DNA of 64,000 nt from Desulfurivibrio alkaliphilus AHT 2 (GCF_000092205.1 NC_014216.1:310001-374000), one strand, 5' to 3'. Shown: positions 35,846 to 45,730, numbered from the stretch's first letter. Numbers and translations: made by a program. Notes: a model not told the origin generated them from the sequence alone.

Positions 35846-37438
35846 TTGATCAGTAAGCTAGCCAAAGAAACCGCCCGCCGCAGAACTTTCGGGATTATCA
35901 GTCATCCTGATGCCGGCAAAACCACCTTAACGGAAAAACTCCTGCTGTTTGGCGGGGCCATTCAGTTGGCCGGTTCGGTTAAGGCCCGCAAGGCCGCCAC
36001 CCACGCCTTGAGCGACTGGATGAGCATTGAACAGGAGCGCGGTATTTCCGTTACCTCTTCGGTGATGCAGTTCGATTACCGCGACTATACCGTTAATCTG
36101 CTTGATACCCCTGGCCACCAGGACTTTTCGGAAGATACCTACCGGGTGCTTACGGCGGTGGACAGCGCCCTGATGGTTATTGATCATGCTAAAGGGGTGG
36201 AGCCGCAGACCGAAAAGCTGATGGAGGTCTGCCGGATGCGCAACACGCCGGTGGTCACCTTTATCAACAAGCTTGACCGCGAGGGCATGGACCCCTTGGA
36301 GATCCTGGCCCAGATTGAAGACAAGTTGCAGATTGAATGTGTGCCGCTATCCTGGCCGGTGGGCATGGGCAAGCAGTTCAAGGGGGTATACGATCTTTAC
36401 CGGGGGCAGTTGCATCTCTTTACCCCCGGCCGGGACACGCGAGCCGACGAGGGTGGGGTGACGATCCGGGATCTCGATGATCCCCGTTTAGATGAACTGC
36501 TGGGTTCGGCGGCGGACAAGTTGCGTGAGGATCTGGAACTGTTGGCCGGGGCCGCCAACCCCTATGATCACCAGGAGTTTCTCAAGGCCAGCCAAACGCC
36601 GGTTTTTTTCGGCAGCGCCATCAATAACTTCGGGGTCAAGGAACTACTGGATGCCTTTGTCGAATTGGCCCCGGCCCCCGGTTGTCGGCCGGCCGAACCG
36701 CGTCCGGTTTGTCCCGATGAGGAAAGCTTCTCCGGCTTTACCTTCAAAGTGCAGGCCAACATGAACCCTGCCCACCGCGACCGTATCGCCTTTTTTCGCA
36801 TCTGCTCCGGCAGGTTTCAGCGCGGCATGAAAGTGAAGCATCAGCGCTTGGGCAAGGAGGTGGTGCTCAGCAACGCCACTATTTTCATGGCCCAGGACCG
36901 GGCCAACGTTGAAGAGGCCTATCCCGGCGACATCATCGGGATTCACAATCATGGCACCATCAAGATCGGCGACACCTTTACCGCCGGTAAAGATGAACTC
37001 CGTTTTACCGGTATTCCCAATTTCGCCCCCGAGCACTTCCGTCGGGTGCTGCTGAAAAATCCTCTCAAGGCCAAGCAGTTGTCCAAAGGCCTGGTCCAGC
37101 TTGCCGAGGAAGGGGCGGTGCAGGTTTTTCGCCCCCTGCAGGGGGGAGATTTTATCCTCGGCGCAGTGGGGGTGTTGCAATTTGAGGTCACGGTGGCCCG
37201 GCTAAAAGCCGAATACGGGGTGGAGGCGGATTATGAACCGGTGGCCTATGGCGCCGCCCGCTGGGTCAGTGCCGATGACCGTAAGCTGCTGGAGGAGTTC
37301 AAGGCCAAAAACTGGAACAACATGGCCCTGGATGCCGAGGAACACCTGACCTTTCTCAGCGAAAGCCCCTGGATGCTCTCCCGGACCATGGAGATGTTTC
37401 CCCGGGTAACCTTTCACAAAACCCGGGAACACTCCTGA
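35846..37438 (+). CDS. prfC: Peptide chain release factor 3
   Basis: 530 residues, full RF3 length. TTG start with GGAG eight bases before. GTPase motifs [15 protein letters not shown], the [11 protein letters not shown] switch [15 protein letters not shown] and NKLD are present; DUF-type RF3 C-terminal domain continues to [11 protein letters not shown]3 recycles RF1/RF2 from ribosomes after termination. It ends 12 bp from a convergent gene. Confidence 0.95.
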   Translation: MISKLAKETARRRTFGIISHPDAGKTTLTEKLLLFGGAIQLAGSVKARKAATHALSDWMSIEQERGISVTSSVMQFDYRDYTVNLLDTPGHQDFSEDTYRVLTAVDSALMVIDHAKGVEPQTEKLMEVCRMRNTPVVTFINKLDREGMDPLEILAQIEDKLQIECVPLSWPVGMGKQFKGVYDLYRGQLHLFTPGRDTRADEGGVTIRDLDDPRLDELLGSAADKLREDLELLAGAANPYDHQEFLKASQTPVFFGSAINNFGVKELLDAFVELAPAPGCRPAEPRPVCPDEESFSGFTFKVQANMNPAHRDRIAFFRICSGRFQRGMKVKHQRLGKEVVLSNATIFMAQDRANVEEAYPGDIIGIHNHGTIKIGDTFTAGKDELRFTGIPNFAPEHFRRVLLKNPLKAKQLSKGLVQLAEEGAVQVFRPLQGGDFILGAVGVLQFEVTVARLKAEYGVEADYEPVAYGAARWVSADDRKLLEEFKAKNWNNMALDAEEHLTFLSESPWMLSRTMEMFPRVTFHKTREHS

Positions 37439-37450
37439 ACGCTTACCTGA

Positions 37451-39256
37451 TCAGAGGTGGCCAAGCTGTAAGCCAACGCCACCGGAACAGCCCTGCCCAG
37501 CCCGGGCCGGGGGAGCGATCAGGGGCGGGGCCGGCTTCAGGCTCTCTTCCCGCCCTTCCTCCAGGGCGGCCTGCAGGCGCCGTAACACCGCATCCCGGCG
37601 TTGTTGGGCCAGCTCACGCAGTTCATCCCGGCCGACAGTGATGCTCCCGGGTTGCAGGGGCCGGCTCTCCGGTGGCGGTTGGCCAAGCTCTTCCTCGTTG
37701 CCCTCGCCGCTTAGCTGGCGGGCCAGGGCCGCCACCGCCTGCCGGCGTTGTTGTTGCACGGCCTGTTCCTTCTTGTCCAGCAGGGCCTGCCGGTCGCAGG
37801 TGAAATCGCTGACCCCCTGCAGATGCAGGGAAAGCAGAGGGCGTCGGTTAAGGGCTGCTGCGGTTTGATCAAGTTGGCGGCCACTTTCCCGGCTCAGGGT
37901 GCTGCTGCCGGGGGCAAAGGTGATCTGCTCGGTTAGCTGCAACTCCGGTAACTCCCGGGCCAGCAGGCTGAAAGGATCTTCGGCGGCCGCGGTTTGCCAC
38001 TCGCTTAATTTGGCCGTCAGCGCATCCAGGTAGCGACTTTCCGGCCTTTCCCGGTCCAGGCTGGCGGCCAACTCAAAAGGAATCTGCCGTTGCCGGTTGG
38101 TTAGCAGGGCCTGGAGCAGGAGCAGGGGGGGACCATCCTCCGAGGTTGCCGCCAGTTTCAGGTTGCCGACCACCAACTGCTGGTTGATGATTATTTTGCC
38201 GTTATGGCCGACAAAATTGCTGCGGCCGTCCAACTCCCCCTGCTTGATGGTTCCCGCCAGCCGGGGCTCCAGGTAAGCTGCCAGGGCGGTCAGCGGCATC
38301 TGGCGCAGAGTCAGCTCGGCCCTGGCGACGCCACCGGTGTCGTGGCCCGGCAGCACCCCTTCCAGCTCCATGACGCTTGCTGTCGGTCCCCGGGCGGAAA
38401 GGGCAAAGGTCAGCTCGGCGCTTCGCTTTAGCTCCAGGTTGCCGTTGATCTCGTGTAACCCCAGGTTGAAAACCGGTTCCTGGCGCTGATCGCTGAACTC
38501 CAGGCGGCTGTTGTGCAACAAAAGCACCTCGGGAAACCAGCGCAACCCGGCAAAAAAACGGGGATGGGCGAAGTTGGTATAGCGGTTTTCTTCCCGCACC
38601 AGGTGGGCATAGCCCTGGTGGATGGCCATGGCGGACACCGGTCGGCCCCGGCGCAGCAGCGAGAGCAGGCTGGTATCCATGGTCAGGGTGCGGAAGGAGA
38701 GCAGCGGGTCCACCCGGTCGAAGGGGTCCGCCTTGCGGGGGCCGATGATGCCGTTGTGCAGAATCATGCGCCCGGCCAGCGGTCGCCATTCGGCCCGGGC
38801 TATGGTTACCGGCCGGTCCAGCTTTTTTTCTAGCGCCTGGGAGAGCAGCCTGGGAGCGGTCAGGGGGAAGAGCACCAGCGCCCCGGCCAGGTAAAAAAAG
38901 AGCAAAACGGCGGCCAGCAACCCGGGCCAGAAGAGGTGATTTGCAACTTGCCGCCGGCGGCTGGAGGAAGTTCTGCGCCGCCCCGGCGGCTTTATTTCCT
39001 GCCCGGCTGGCTGAGGTTTGCGCCATGATGGCGAATCGGCGGGAATCGTGGCACCGTCGGCCGGCGGCGGTGATTCGGCCAGATAGGCCTCCCCGGCGAT
39101 GGGGATCTCGCCGATGGGGTCGGTTTCTTTTCGCTGCAATTGGTTGGCCATGGTGCGCAGGTCTGGCTGGATTTTTGTATGCCATATGGCGGGCGTGTCG
39201 CTGCCGGCTGGCGGTGCAACAATGGGCCGTGAAGGTGGCGGAGGGCCGGATGACAT
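37451..39256 (-). CDS. DUF748/AsmA-like envelope protein
   Basis: 601 residues. A Pro-rich, charged ~110-residue N-terminus precedes a single membrane helix (LFWPGLLAAVLLFFYLAGALVLF), then an AsmA/DUF748-type repeat-beta region (ALEKKLDRPVTIARAEWRPLAG, IDGRSNFVGHNGKI-like). A C-terminal part resembles the OmpA-like end found in DUF748 proteins (ITFAPGSSTLSRESGRQLDQTAAALNRRP). Such proteins take part in envelope lipid transport or outer-membrane maintenance. ATG 39151 is a possible later start. Confidence 0.72.
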   Translation of the reverse strand: MSSGPPPPSRPIVAPPAGSDTPAIWHTKIQPDLRTMANQLQRKETDPIGEIPIAGEAYLAESPPPADGATIPADSPSWRKPQPAGQEIKPPGRRRTSSSRRRQVANHLFWPGLLAAVLLFFYLAGALVLFPLTAPRLLSQALEKKLDRPVTIARAEWRPLAGRMILHNGIIGPRKADPFDRVDPLLSFRTLTMDTSLLSLLRRGRPVSAMAIHQGYAHLVREENRYTNFAHPRFFAGLRWFPEVLLLHNSRLEFSDQRQEPVFNLGLHEINGNLELKRSAELTFALSARGPTASVMELEGVLPGHDTGGVARAELTLRQMPLTALAAYLEPRLAGTIKQGELDGRSNFVGHNGKIIINQQLVVGNLKLAATSEDGPPLLLLQALLTNRQRQIPFELAASLDRERPESRYLDALTAKLSEWQTAAAEDPFSLLARELPELQLTEQITFAPGSSTLSRESGRQLDQTAAALNRRPLLSLHLQGVSDFTCDRQALLDKKEQAVQQQRRQAVAALARQLSGEGNEEELGQPPPESRPLQPGSITVGRDELRELAQQRRDAVLRRLQAALEEGREESLKPAPPLIAPPARAGQGCSGGVGLQLGHL

Positions 39257-39329
39257 GCTATAATCAGCCGCCGGTTTGCTGCCAGCGGGGAACGTTCAGC
39301 AGCGCCAGCTATATTAACCATCTCCCTTC

Positions 39330-40067
39330 GTGGTGGCAACCGTGAAACAAATTTCGGCGGTGTTTAATTTTTTTCGCGGCCTTATGGCCCTTTTGGCGAT
39401 TCCCCTGTTTACCGGACTGGTCAGCTTTGCGGCCCTGCCGCTGGCGATTTTTCTTGGCTACCGGGGCGAGCAGTTGCAGTTTCTGGCCCGCTGGTGGGGC
39501 CGAGCCATCTGCCGGGTCAGCGGGGTGAAGGTTGAGGTGGCGGGTCTGCAGCACCTGGATCCCGGCCGTACCTATATCTTTGCCGCCAACCATCAGAGCC
39601 AGTTTGATATCTTTGTGCTGCAGGGCTTTCTGGCTTTTGATTTTCGCTGGCTGGCGAAAAAAGAGCTGTTTCAAATTCCGCTGTTTGGCTGGGCCATGCG
39701 CCGGGCCGGATATATTCCGGTGGATCGCAGCCATGGCCGCCGGGCCATGGTCAGCCTCAACGAGGCGGCCAAAGAGATTGCCGCCGGCACTTCGGTGATT
39801 ATTTTCCCGGAAGGCACGCGCAGCCCCGATGGCCGACTGCAGCCTTTCAAGGCCGGGGCCATGGTGCTGGCCATCAAGTCGGAAGTGGAGATCGTGCCGT
39901 TGGCCATCGTTGGTACCCACGAAATCCTGCCCAAGGGTAAGTTGCTGCCCAAGCCCGGGCGGGTGTTGATTCGCCTTGGGGAGCCGGTCAAGGCGGCCGA
40001 CTATACGGTGAAAGATAAACAGGCACTGGCGGCGAAGCTGGAAAACCAGGTTCGCTCGCTTATGTGA
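39330..40067 (+). CDS. plsC: 1-acyl-sn-glycerol-3-phosphate acyltransferase
   Basis: 245 residues from GTG 39330 (GTG 39342 is an alternative; neither has a clear ribosome site). The N-terminal hydrophobic segment anchors it at the membrane. Catalytic HX4D in AANHQSQFDIF, and the glycerol-phosphate site FPEGTRSPDGRLQPFK, define the PlsC family. It makes phosphatidic acid. Converges with ldcA over 8 bp. Confidence 0.93.
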   Translation: MVATVKQISAVFNFFRGLMALLAIPLFTGLVSFAALPLAIFLGYRGEQLQFLARWWGRAICRVSGVKVEVAGLQHLDPGRTYIFAANHQSQFDIFVLQGFLAFDFRWLAKKELFQIPLFGWAMRRAGYIPVDRSHGRRAMVSLNEAAKEIAAGTSVIIFPEGTRSPDGRLQPFKAGAMVLAIKSEVEIVPLAIVGTHEILPKGKLLPKPGRVLIRLGEPVKAADYTVKDKQALAAKLENQVRSLM

Positions 40068-40995
40068 AAATCAGTTCGCCGCGACTTGAGTCCAGGCTGG
40101 CCGTTGCCCCCAGGGGCAGGGTCAGGTTGCGCCGGCCGTGGCCGACCGGAAAGTTGCCCCATATCGGGAGCTGTTGGGCGGCGGTAAGCTCCAGCAGGAG
40201 TTGCCAGATATCCTCCTGCGGGCCGCAGTCCTGGAATTCCCCCAAGATCAGGCCGGCCAGCCCTGTCAGGCGACCGGCCAGGGCCAGTTGGGTGAGCAGG
40301 CGGTCGATGCGGTAGGGGGCTTCCCCCACGTCTTCCAGCAGTAGAATCGACCCGCGCAGGTCAGGCTCCCAGGGGGTGCCCAGCAGGTGATTGAGGCAGG
40401 CCAGGTTGCCTCCCAGCAGAGGGCCGCGGGCCTGGCCGGGGCGGATGATCTCAAGACCGGCCGGGCGAATGGGGCGGCAGTAGTCGCCGCCGATGACCTG
40501 AAAAAAATGGCGCACCGACTCCCGGTCGCTGGTCGCCAGGGTGCTGAGCATGGGGCCGTGCAGGGGGCAGGTGCCGGTTTTTTGCAGCAGGGCCGACTGC
40601 AGTACGGTCAGGTCGGAAAAACCGATGAGCAGCTTGCGGCGGGCGGCCAGCAGTTCCCAGTTTAGCAGCGGCAGCAGCCGCAAACAGCCGTAGCCGCCTC
40701 GCAGGGCCAGCAGGGCTTTGACTTCGGGGTCGCGCCACAGTTCGTGCAGTTCCTCGACCCGCTCCCGGTCTTCCCCGGCCAGGTAGCCCCGGCGGCGTTC
40801 CAGCAGCCCCCGCCGATGGCGGATGACAAAGCCGGCCTCGTTGAGCAGGCGCAGCCCGGCTTCGGCGGCGTCGCGGTCCTGCACCGGCCCGGCGGGGGCG
40901 AAAACGCCGATGGTGTCGCCGGGGCGCAGCGGCGGCGGCAGGTGTCGGGCGGTTGCCGGTTGGCGGTTGGCGGCAGGTTCAGTGGTTGCGGGCAT
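40060..40995 (-). CDS. LD-carboxypeptidase (peptidase S66)
   Basis: 311 residues. Opening LRPGDTIGVFAPAGPV, nucleophile Ser in LLIGFSDLTVLQ, Glu in LLLEDVGEAPYRIDR and His in FPVGHGRRN form the S66 triad. It trims D-Ala from murein tetrapeptides during recycling. The start overlaps the coaX 3' end by 17 bp. Confidence 0.92.
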   Translation of the reverse strand: MPATTEPAANRQPATARHLPPPLRPGDTIGVFAPAGPVQDRDAAEAGLRLLNEAGFVIRHRRGLLERRRGYLAGEDRERVEELHELWRDPEVKALLALRGGYGCLRLLPLLNWELLAARRKLLIGFSDLTVLQSALLQKTGTCPLHGPMLSTLATSDRESVRHFFQVIGGDYCRPIRPAGLEIIRPGQARGPLLGGNLACLNHLLGTPWEPDLRGSILLLEDVGEAPYRIDRLLTQLALAGRLTGLAGLILGEFQDCGPQEDIWQLLLELTAAQQLPIWGNFPVGHGRRNLTLPLGATASLDSSRGELIFT

Positions 40996-41761
40996 GGATC
41001 AAGCGCAGTCCTTCCAGGGTTAGCAGGGGGTCAACTTCCTCGATCCCCTCGCTGTAAGGGGCAATCAGTGCCGCCATCCCGCCGGTGGCGATGACCTTGG
41101 GGTCGGCCGGAGCCATTTGCGCCCGGATGCGCCGGATCAGGCCATCGACCAGCCCGGCGTAACCGAACAGCACCCCCGAGCGGATGGCCTCCACCGTGCT
41201 GTTGCCGATGGCTGCCGCCGGGGGAGTGGCAATATCCACCCGGGGCAGCTTGGCGGTGCGTTGCCCCATGGCTTCCAGGGCAATGGCGATCCCGGGGGTG
41301 ATGGTGCCGCCCAGATAGGCGCCGTCGGCGGAAACACAGTCCAGGGTAATGGCGGTGCCGAAGTCGATGATGATCAGCGCGCCTTGGTGCTGCTGGTAAG
41401 CGGCGGCGGCGTTGACCAGCCGGTCGGCCCCCACTTCGGCGGGGTTGGGGAGCTCAACCCGGATCAGGCAGTCCAGTTCGTGGCTGACCACCATTGGTGC
41501 CACTTTCAGGTCCTGGCCCAAAAAACGCTGGGCAAAACGGTTCCAGGTCGAGGTCACCGGCGGCACCACGCTGGCGATCACCATGTCGCTGATATGCCCG
41601 AAGGTGATTTTTTCCATGGTGAACAGGGTGTGCAGTCGGGCCGCCAGTTCATCGACAGTGACTGCCTGACTGGTGCCAAGGCGCCACTGGCTGCGCAGCC
41701 GGGTGCCGTCGAAAAGCCCGATAACGGTGTGGGAGTTGCCCACGTCGATGGCCAGAAGCAT
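40979..41761 (-). CDS. coaX: Type III pantothenate kinase
   Basis: 260 residues from ATG 41761 (AAGGAA upstream); the 25 residues of extra frame before it are not conserved. CoaX phosphorylates pantothenate, first step to CoA. Phosphate-loop LLAIDVGNSHTVIGLFDG, VGADRLVNAAAAY, IIIDFGTAITLDCV and GGTITPGIAIALEAM are diagnostic. Confidence 0.95.
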   Translation of the reverse strand: MLLAIDVGNSHTVIGLFDGTRLRSQWRLGTSQAVTVDELAARLHTLFTMEKITFGHISDMVIASVVPPVTSTWNRFAQRFLGQDLKVAPMVVSHELDCLIRVELPNPAEVGADRLVNAAAAYQQHQGALIIIDFGTAITLDCVSADGAYLGGTITPGIAIALEAMGQRTAKLPRVDIATPPAAAIGNSTVEAIRSGVLFGYAGLVDGLIRRIRAQMAPADPKVIATGGMAALIAPYSEGIEEVDPLLTLEGLRLIHARNH

Positions 41762-41976
41762 GGTCTTGTTCCTTGCCGGGCGAGAGTGGGTTGCACTCTC
41801 CGGGGCCCACGGGTTAGAATGAAAGGTTGCAGGCATTCGGGTGAATGCCGGGACTTTATCAGCCGGACTTTACCAGCCCGACTTTACCAGATAGACAGGC
41901 TCTTTGTCCAGCGGCGGCAGCGGTTGCCGGGGGAAAGAGGTTAAGCAAACAAGAAAAGCTCCAAGGAGAAGCAATA

Positions 41977-42294
41977 ATGGAATATCTTGAGGTAGTAACC
42001 ACCGTGGCCACCAAGGAAGACGCCGAGCGGATCGCCAGGACCTTGCTGGAAGAGCATTTGGCGGCCTGTGTTCAGATCGTCGGCCCCATTACCAGCATGT
42101 ACCGTTGGCAGGGAGAAATCGAGCGGGCCGATGAGTACCAGTGCCAGATCAAGTGCCGGGCCGATCATTTCAAGCGTATCGAGGAGAGTATCGCCCGGAT
42201 TCACCCCTATGAGGTGCCGGAAGTGGTGGCACATCCGCTGCCGGCTTGCAGCAGCGCCTACGAGAAGTGGCTGCAGACGGAACTGCGGGATTAA
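41977..42294 (+). CDS. cutA: Divalent-cation tolerance protein CutA
   Basis: 105 residues from ATG 41977, with CCAAGGAGAA upstream. Matches CutA1 across its length: VTTVATKEDAERIARTLLEEHLAACVQI, MYRWQGEIERADEYQCQIK and HPYEVPEVVAHPL. A small trimeric protein of uncertain function linked to copper tolerance. The gap 41762-41976 holds no gene. Confidence 0.96.
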   Translation: MEYLEVVTTVATKEDAERIARTLLEEHLAACVQIVGPITSMYRWQGEIERADEYQCQIKCRADHFKRIEESIARIHPYEVPEVVAHPLPACSSAYEKWLQTELRD

Positions 42295-42299
42295 AAGCC

Positions 42300-42512
42300 G
42301 TGGCAGCGCAGGAAAACAATCAGCCCAAACGGCGTCGGCGCCGCAAGAGCAGTTTTGTCTGCCATTGCTGCCGCCAGACCTTGCCTTACTGCCTGAACTG
42401 CCCCTGTGGCTTCGAGATTTGCGAGGCCTGTTTTAAAGACAACCTGTGGGGGCTGAGCAACGGTCCCACCTGGATCTGCCCCGATTGCGGCCGGGTCCGG
42501 ATGACCATGTAG
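42300..42512 (+). CDS. Small zinc-ribbon protein
   Basis: 70 residues if started at GTG 42300. An Arg-rich stretch (KRRRRRKSS) precedes nine cysteines in CHCC, YCLNCPCG, CEAC and CPDCGRVR, which should bind two metals. The family is not recognised. It follows cutA by 5 bp, so is likely co-translated; an upstream ATG at 42246 would overlap cutA. Confidence 0.6.
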   Translation: MAAQENNQPKRRRRRKSSFVCHCCRQTLPYCLNCPCGFEICEACFKDNLWGLSNGPTWICPDCGRVRMTM

Positions 42513-42592
42513 CATGCGGGGGGTGGGATGATTAAAAAACGTTGCCCGGCAAGGCATAAGCCCAGGTTGTTTGCCCGCGGGTGGTTGCTTTG

Positions 42593-43543
42593 ATGGCGCC
42601 CGGCGAGTTGCTTACCGGGCTGGCGCTCCCTCTGGTCAGGATTTTTTTCTTTATCTCCCTGGGGTTGATTCTGGCCAGCCTGATCGAGGAATTGGGCTGG
42701 AGCCGGATGATGTCGCGCCTGGCTCTGCCGTTTGTCCGTTTTGGCCGCTTTTCGGAGACCTCCGGGGCCAGCTTCGCCCTGGCCTTCATATCCGGAGTTT
42801 CGGCCAATACCACCCTGGCCGAGGCTTATCGCGACGGTAAAATAGGCCGCCGCGAGGTGTTGCTGGCCAATCTGCTCAATAGCCTGCCCCGTTTTTTCCT
42901 GCATCTGCCCACGGTTTTTTTTCTCATGGCGCCCTTCATCAAAGGGGCGGCCCTGCTGTACGTGGGGCTGACCTTTTGTGCCGCCCTGCTGCGAACCTTG
43001 CTGATTGCCGCAACCGGGCGGTGGCTGCTGCCGGCCCCGGCGGCCAGGCCTGTGGCCCCGACCGGGGGGGGCAAACCCTCCCTGCGGGAGGCTCTGCTCA
43101 AGGCCTGGAAACGCCTGCGCCGCCGGTTGCTGCGTATCATGCTGATCACCGCCCCGATTTACGCGCTTTTTTTTATGGCGGCAGCATGGGGTTATTTTGC
43201 CCTGTTCAGTGCCTGGGTGGAGGAAAATTTCAGCCTGCTGGCCTTTTTGCCGCCGGAGGGGATTGGGATCATCGTGCTGGTGGCGGCCACCGAGCTGACC
43301 GCCGGGCTGGCGGCGGCCGGCGCCCTGCTGGACGGCCACACCATGGCCAACCGGGAGGTGGTGCTGGCGCTGCTCACCGGAACCGTGCTGGCCGCCCCCA
43401 TTCAGGCCTTGCGCCACCAGCTACCCTATTATGCCGGGATCTTCCCGCCCCGCCTGGCCGCCGAACTGATCGTGGTCAGCCAGCTTTTCCGGGCCGGCAG
43501 CGTGATTCTGGTGGGGACGGTGTATTTCTTCCTCAGCGCCTGA
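42593..43543 (+). CDS. Membrane protein resembling nucleoside-recognition (Gate) domain proteins
   Basis: 316 residues from ATG 42593 (GTG 42581 possible). About eight membrane helices arranged as two related halves; segments such as FISGVSANTTLAEAYRDGKIGRREVLLANLLNSLPRFF and ELTAGLAAAGALLDGHTMANREVVLALLTGTVLAAPIQAL resemble the Gate/nucleoside-recognition fold. Transport substrate unknown. It follows the zinc-ribbon gene by 80 bp. Confidence 0.65.
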   Translation: MAPGELLTGLALPLVRIFFFISLGLILASLIEELGWSRMMSRLALPFVRFGRFSETSGASFALAFISGVSANTTLAEAYRDGKIGRREVLLANLLNSLPRFFLHLPTVFFLMAPFIKGAALLYVGLTFCAALLRTLLIAATGRWLLPAPAARPVAPTGGGKPSLREALLKAWKRLRRRLLRIMLITAPIYALFFMAAAWGYFALFSAWVEENFSLLAFLPPEGIGIIVLVAATELTAGLAAAGALLDGHTMANREVVLALLTGTVLAAPIQALRHQLPYYAGIFPPRLAAELIVVSQLFRAGSVILVGTVYFFLSA

Positions 43544-43572
43544 AAACGGCCGCCGGCTGGCACGGCAGGGCC

Positions 43573-43759
43573 ACGTCAAAGCATTGGTTGTGGCACCGGG
43601 GTGGGGGCCGCGAAACCCGGTAGCGACTCATTCTCGGCGGGCATCCATGCCCGCCTCCGAGGCGCCCGCCGCCTCCTGCGCGTCCATGCGCCTGGCGGCG
43701 GGCGAACCCGTCGCTACCGGGTTTCGCGGCCCCCGTCCAGCGCCACGCGACTTTGACGT
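43573..43759 (+). mobile_element. MITE-like 187-bp inverted-repeat element, copy 2
   Basis: Terminal repeats ACGTCAAAG (43573-43581) and CTTTGACGT (43751-43759) are exact inverses. Inner 25-bp arms at 43603-43627 and 43710-43734 are also exact inverses. In opposite orientation it matches 30701-30888 almost throughout. It occupies most of the 343-bp gap 43544-43886, in which no gene is seen. Confidence 0.85.
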
Positions 43760-43886
43760 TGCCCTGGTCGGCACAGCTCCGGCTCTTGTCAAAGGCGGCG
43801 GCAGCAGGTAGAGTAAATCTGTTGTGGACGCTTGGCCTTGCATGTAGTTACGCAGCCCCAATAACCAAATTACCGGGAGGCAGGTT

Positions 43887-44105
43887 ATGAAAACATGTGC
43901 CCTGCAGGATTTTATGGAAGAGTTGAAACCCTGGCTGGACCAGGATCATATCCGCCGGGCCGAAGTGGATGCCCGGGGGCGTTTCACCCTCTATTTCAAT
44001 GACGGCATGAAAAACGTATACGCCATTGATGATTGCGTCCAGGCCCAGCTTGCCGAAGTGGTGCAGGATCTGCGGCGGCGGGGCATTGAGGTGGAAGAAA
44101 GTTGA
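43887..44105 (+). CDS. Small conserved-looking hypothetical protein
   Basis: 72 residues, acidic, alpha/beta pattern (IRRAEVDARGRFTLYFNDGMKNVYAIDDC), no known family. CGGGAGG precedes the ATG and the gene leads directly into the thioredoxin-reductase-like gene 32 bp later, suggesting an operon. Confidence 0.6.
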   Translation: MKTCALQDFMEELKPWLDQDHIRRAEVDARGRFTLYFNDGMKNVYAIDDCVQAQLAEVVQDLRRRGIEVEES

Positions 44106-44137
44106 TGCGGCGACAGAGAGCCGAAAGGTGAGGAATA

Positions 44138-45058
44138 ATGAGCGAGCGAATTATTGATGTGCTGATCATCGGCAGCGGTCCTGCCGGCTTGCAGGCGGCG
44201 GTGCACGCGGTACGCAAAAAGGCCGAGGTGGTGGTGTTGGGCAAGGTGGAGCGCAGTGCCATTTACCAGGCCCATGTGGAAAATTATTTATGCGTGCCGG
44301 GAGTTACCGATGGCAGTGAACTGATGGCCACCGCCCTGGAGCAGGCGCAGAAATTCGGGGCGGAAGTAATCGCCGAGGATGTTCTCAACATCGAGCAGGA
44401 CGGCGAATTGTACAAGGTGAAAATTGAAAGCGGCCGGCAGTTCATGGCCCGGACCCTGATTTTCGCCACCGGCAATGCCAGGAAAAAACTCAAGGTGAAA
44501 GGGGAAAAGGAGCTGAGTGGTAAAGGGGTCAGCTACTGTGTCGACTGCGATGCCAATTTCTACCGTAACGCCAAGGTGGCGGTGGTGGGCAACGAGTCGG
44601 CGGCGGTGGACGGGGCGATTACCCTCACCCGTTACGCCTCGGAAGTCCATTTGGTGGCCCGTAAGCTGGAGGCCTCGCCGGAACTACGCGCTGAGCTAAG
44701 CCAAAGCCCTGTGCAGCTGCATGAAGGCCAGTGGGTCAAGGAGATCCAGGGCGAGCAGGCGGTTGCCGGCTTAGTGCTGGAAAACGACACCACCCTGGAA
44801 GTGGAGGGGGTGTTCATCGAGCTGGGGGCCAAGGGGGCCATGGACCTGGCCGCCACCATGGGGGTGGCCATGGACCCGGAAACCTTTTCCTTTATCGCCA
44901 CCAACAAGAAGCAGGAAACCAATATGGCCGGCATTTACGCCGCCGGCGATATCGCCGGCCCCCCCTGGCAGATGGCCAAGGCGGTGGGCGAGGGCTGTGT
45001 GGCCGGTTGGGAGGCCGCTAATTTTGCCGCCAAGCAGAAACGTGCCGACGCTGCCTGA
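44138..45058 (+). CDS. Thioredoxin-reductase-like flavoprotein
   Basis: 306 residues. FAD motif LIIGSGPAGLQAAVHA, redox pair in SYCVDCDANFY (CVDC rather than CATC), NADP-type VAVVGNESAAVDGAI and the closing GIYAAGDIAGPPWQMAKAVGEG. The second nucleotide motif is GNESAA where GGGDSA is usual, so NADPH use is not certain; ferredoxin or a thiol partner is possible. It may reduce a thioredoxin-like protein; none is encoded next to it. Confidence 0.85.
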   Translation: MSERIIDVLIIGSGPAGLQAAVHAVRKKAEVVVLGKVERSAIYQAHVENYLCVPGVTDGSELMATALEQAQKFGAEVIAEDVLNIEQDGELYKVKIESGRQFMARTLIFATGNARKKLKVKGEKELSGKGVSYCVDCDANFYRNAKVAVVGNESAAVDGAITLTRYASEVHLVARKLEASPELRAELSQSPVQLHEGQWVKEIQGEQAVAGLVLENDTTLEVEGVFIELGAKGAMDLAATMGVAMDPETFSFIATNKKQETNMAGIYAAGDIAGPPWQMAKAVGEGCVAGWEAANFAAKQKRADAA

Positions 45059-45088
45059 GCCGGGCAGTAATCGGGGCCCGGGCCAGTG

Positions 45089-45574
45089 ATGGTAAACCAG
45101 CTTCCCGGTGCGCCGCCGGCCCCGAAAGATACCAGCTTGATGCACCAGGCATTAGAGGCTGCCCGGGCGGCGGCGGCGCGTGGTGAAGTGCCGGTGGGGG
45201 CCCTGCTGATTGATCGGCAGGGGGAAATCCTGGCGGTGGACGGCAACCGCACCATTGGCGATCATGATCCCAGCGGTCATGCCGAAATCGTTGTGCTGCG
45301 CCGGGCGGCCGCCCGGATCGGCAATCACCGGCTGACCGGGACCACCCTTTACGTCACCCTGGAGCCCTGCCTGATGTGTGTGGGCGTCATGATCCAGGCC
45401 CGTATCGAGCGCCTGGTCTTCGGGGCGAATGACCCCAAGGCCGGAGCGGTGGTTTCGTTGTACCGGTTGGCCGCCGACCCTCGCCTCAATCACCGCCTGC
45501 AGGTGACGGCAGGAGTGCTGGCCCGGGATGCAGGCCAACTGTTGCGGGATTTTTTCCGGGCCCGACGCTCTTGA
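45089..45574 (+). CDS. tadA: tRNA-specific adenosine deaminase TadA
   Basis: 161 residues from ATG 45089. Zinc/active-site motifs HAEIVVLRRAA and PCLMCVGVMIQARI, plus FGANDPKAGAVVSLY, identify TadA, which converts A34 to inosine in tRNA-Arg(ACG). It is the last gene before the tRNA-Ser locus. Confidence 0.95.
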   Translation: MVNQLPGAPPAPKDTSLMHQALEAARAAAARGEVPVGALLIDRQGEILAVDGNRTIGDHDPSGHAEIVVLRRAAARIGNHRLTGTTLYVTLEPCLMCVGVMIQARIERLVFGANDPKAGAVVSLYRLAADPRLNHRLQVTAGVLARDAGQLLRDFFRARRS

Positions 45575-45627
45575 AACGGCGTGGGCTATGACCAGGACAG
45601 CGCCACACGGCAAGTGCAAAACAAACC

Positions 45628-45656
45628 TTGTCGTCTTACCAAGCTTGCGGTAAATT
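45628..45656 (+). promoter_or_regulatory. Possible promoter for tRNA-Ser
   Basis: TTGTCG (45628-45633), 17 bp, TAAATT (45651-45656). About 75 bp before the tRNA 5' end. Weak match. Confidence 0.35.
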
Positions 45657-45730
45657 AGCCCGCTCTGCCAGATTCTTTGGCCGGCTTGCCCTGCGCAGCC
45701 CGGACTGAACCAGGCAGGACCAGCATAGCA

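Noticed and set aside
37428-37452. CTGAACGCTTACC after prfC resembling a right arm of the stop-codon hairpin family
   Set aside because: No matching left arm was found; probably chance or a remnant.
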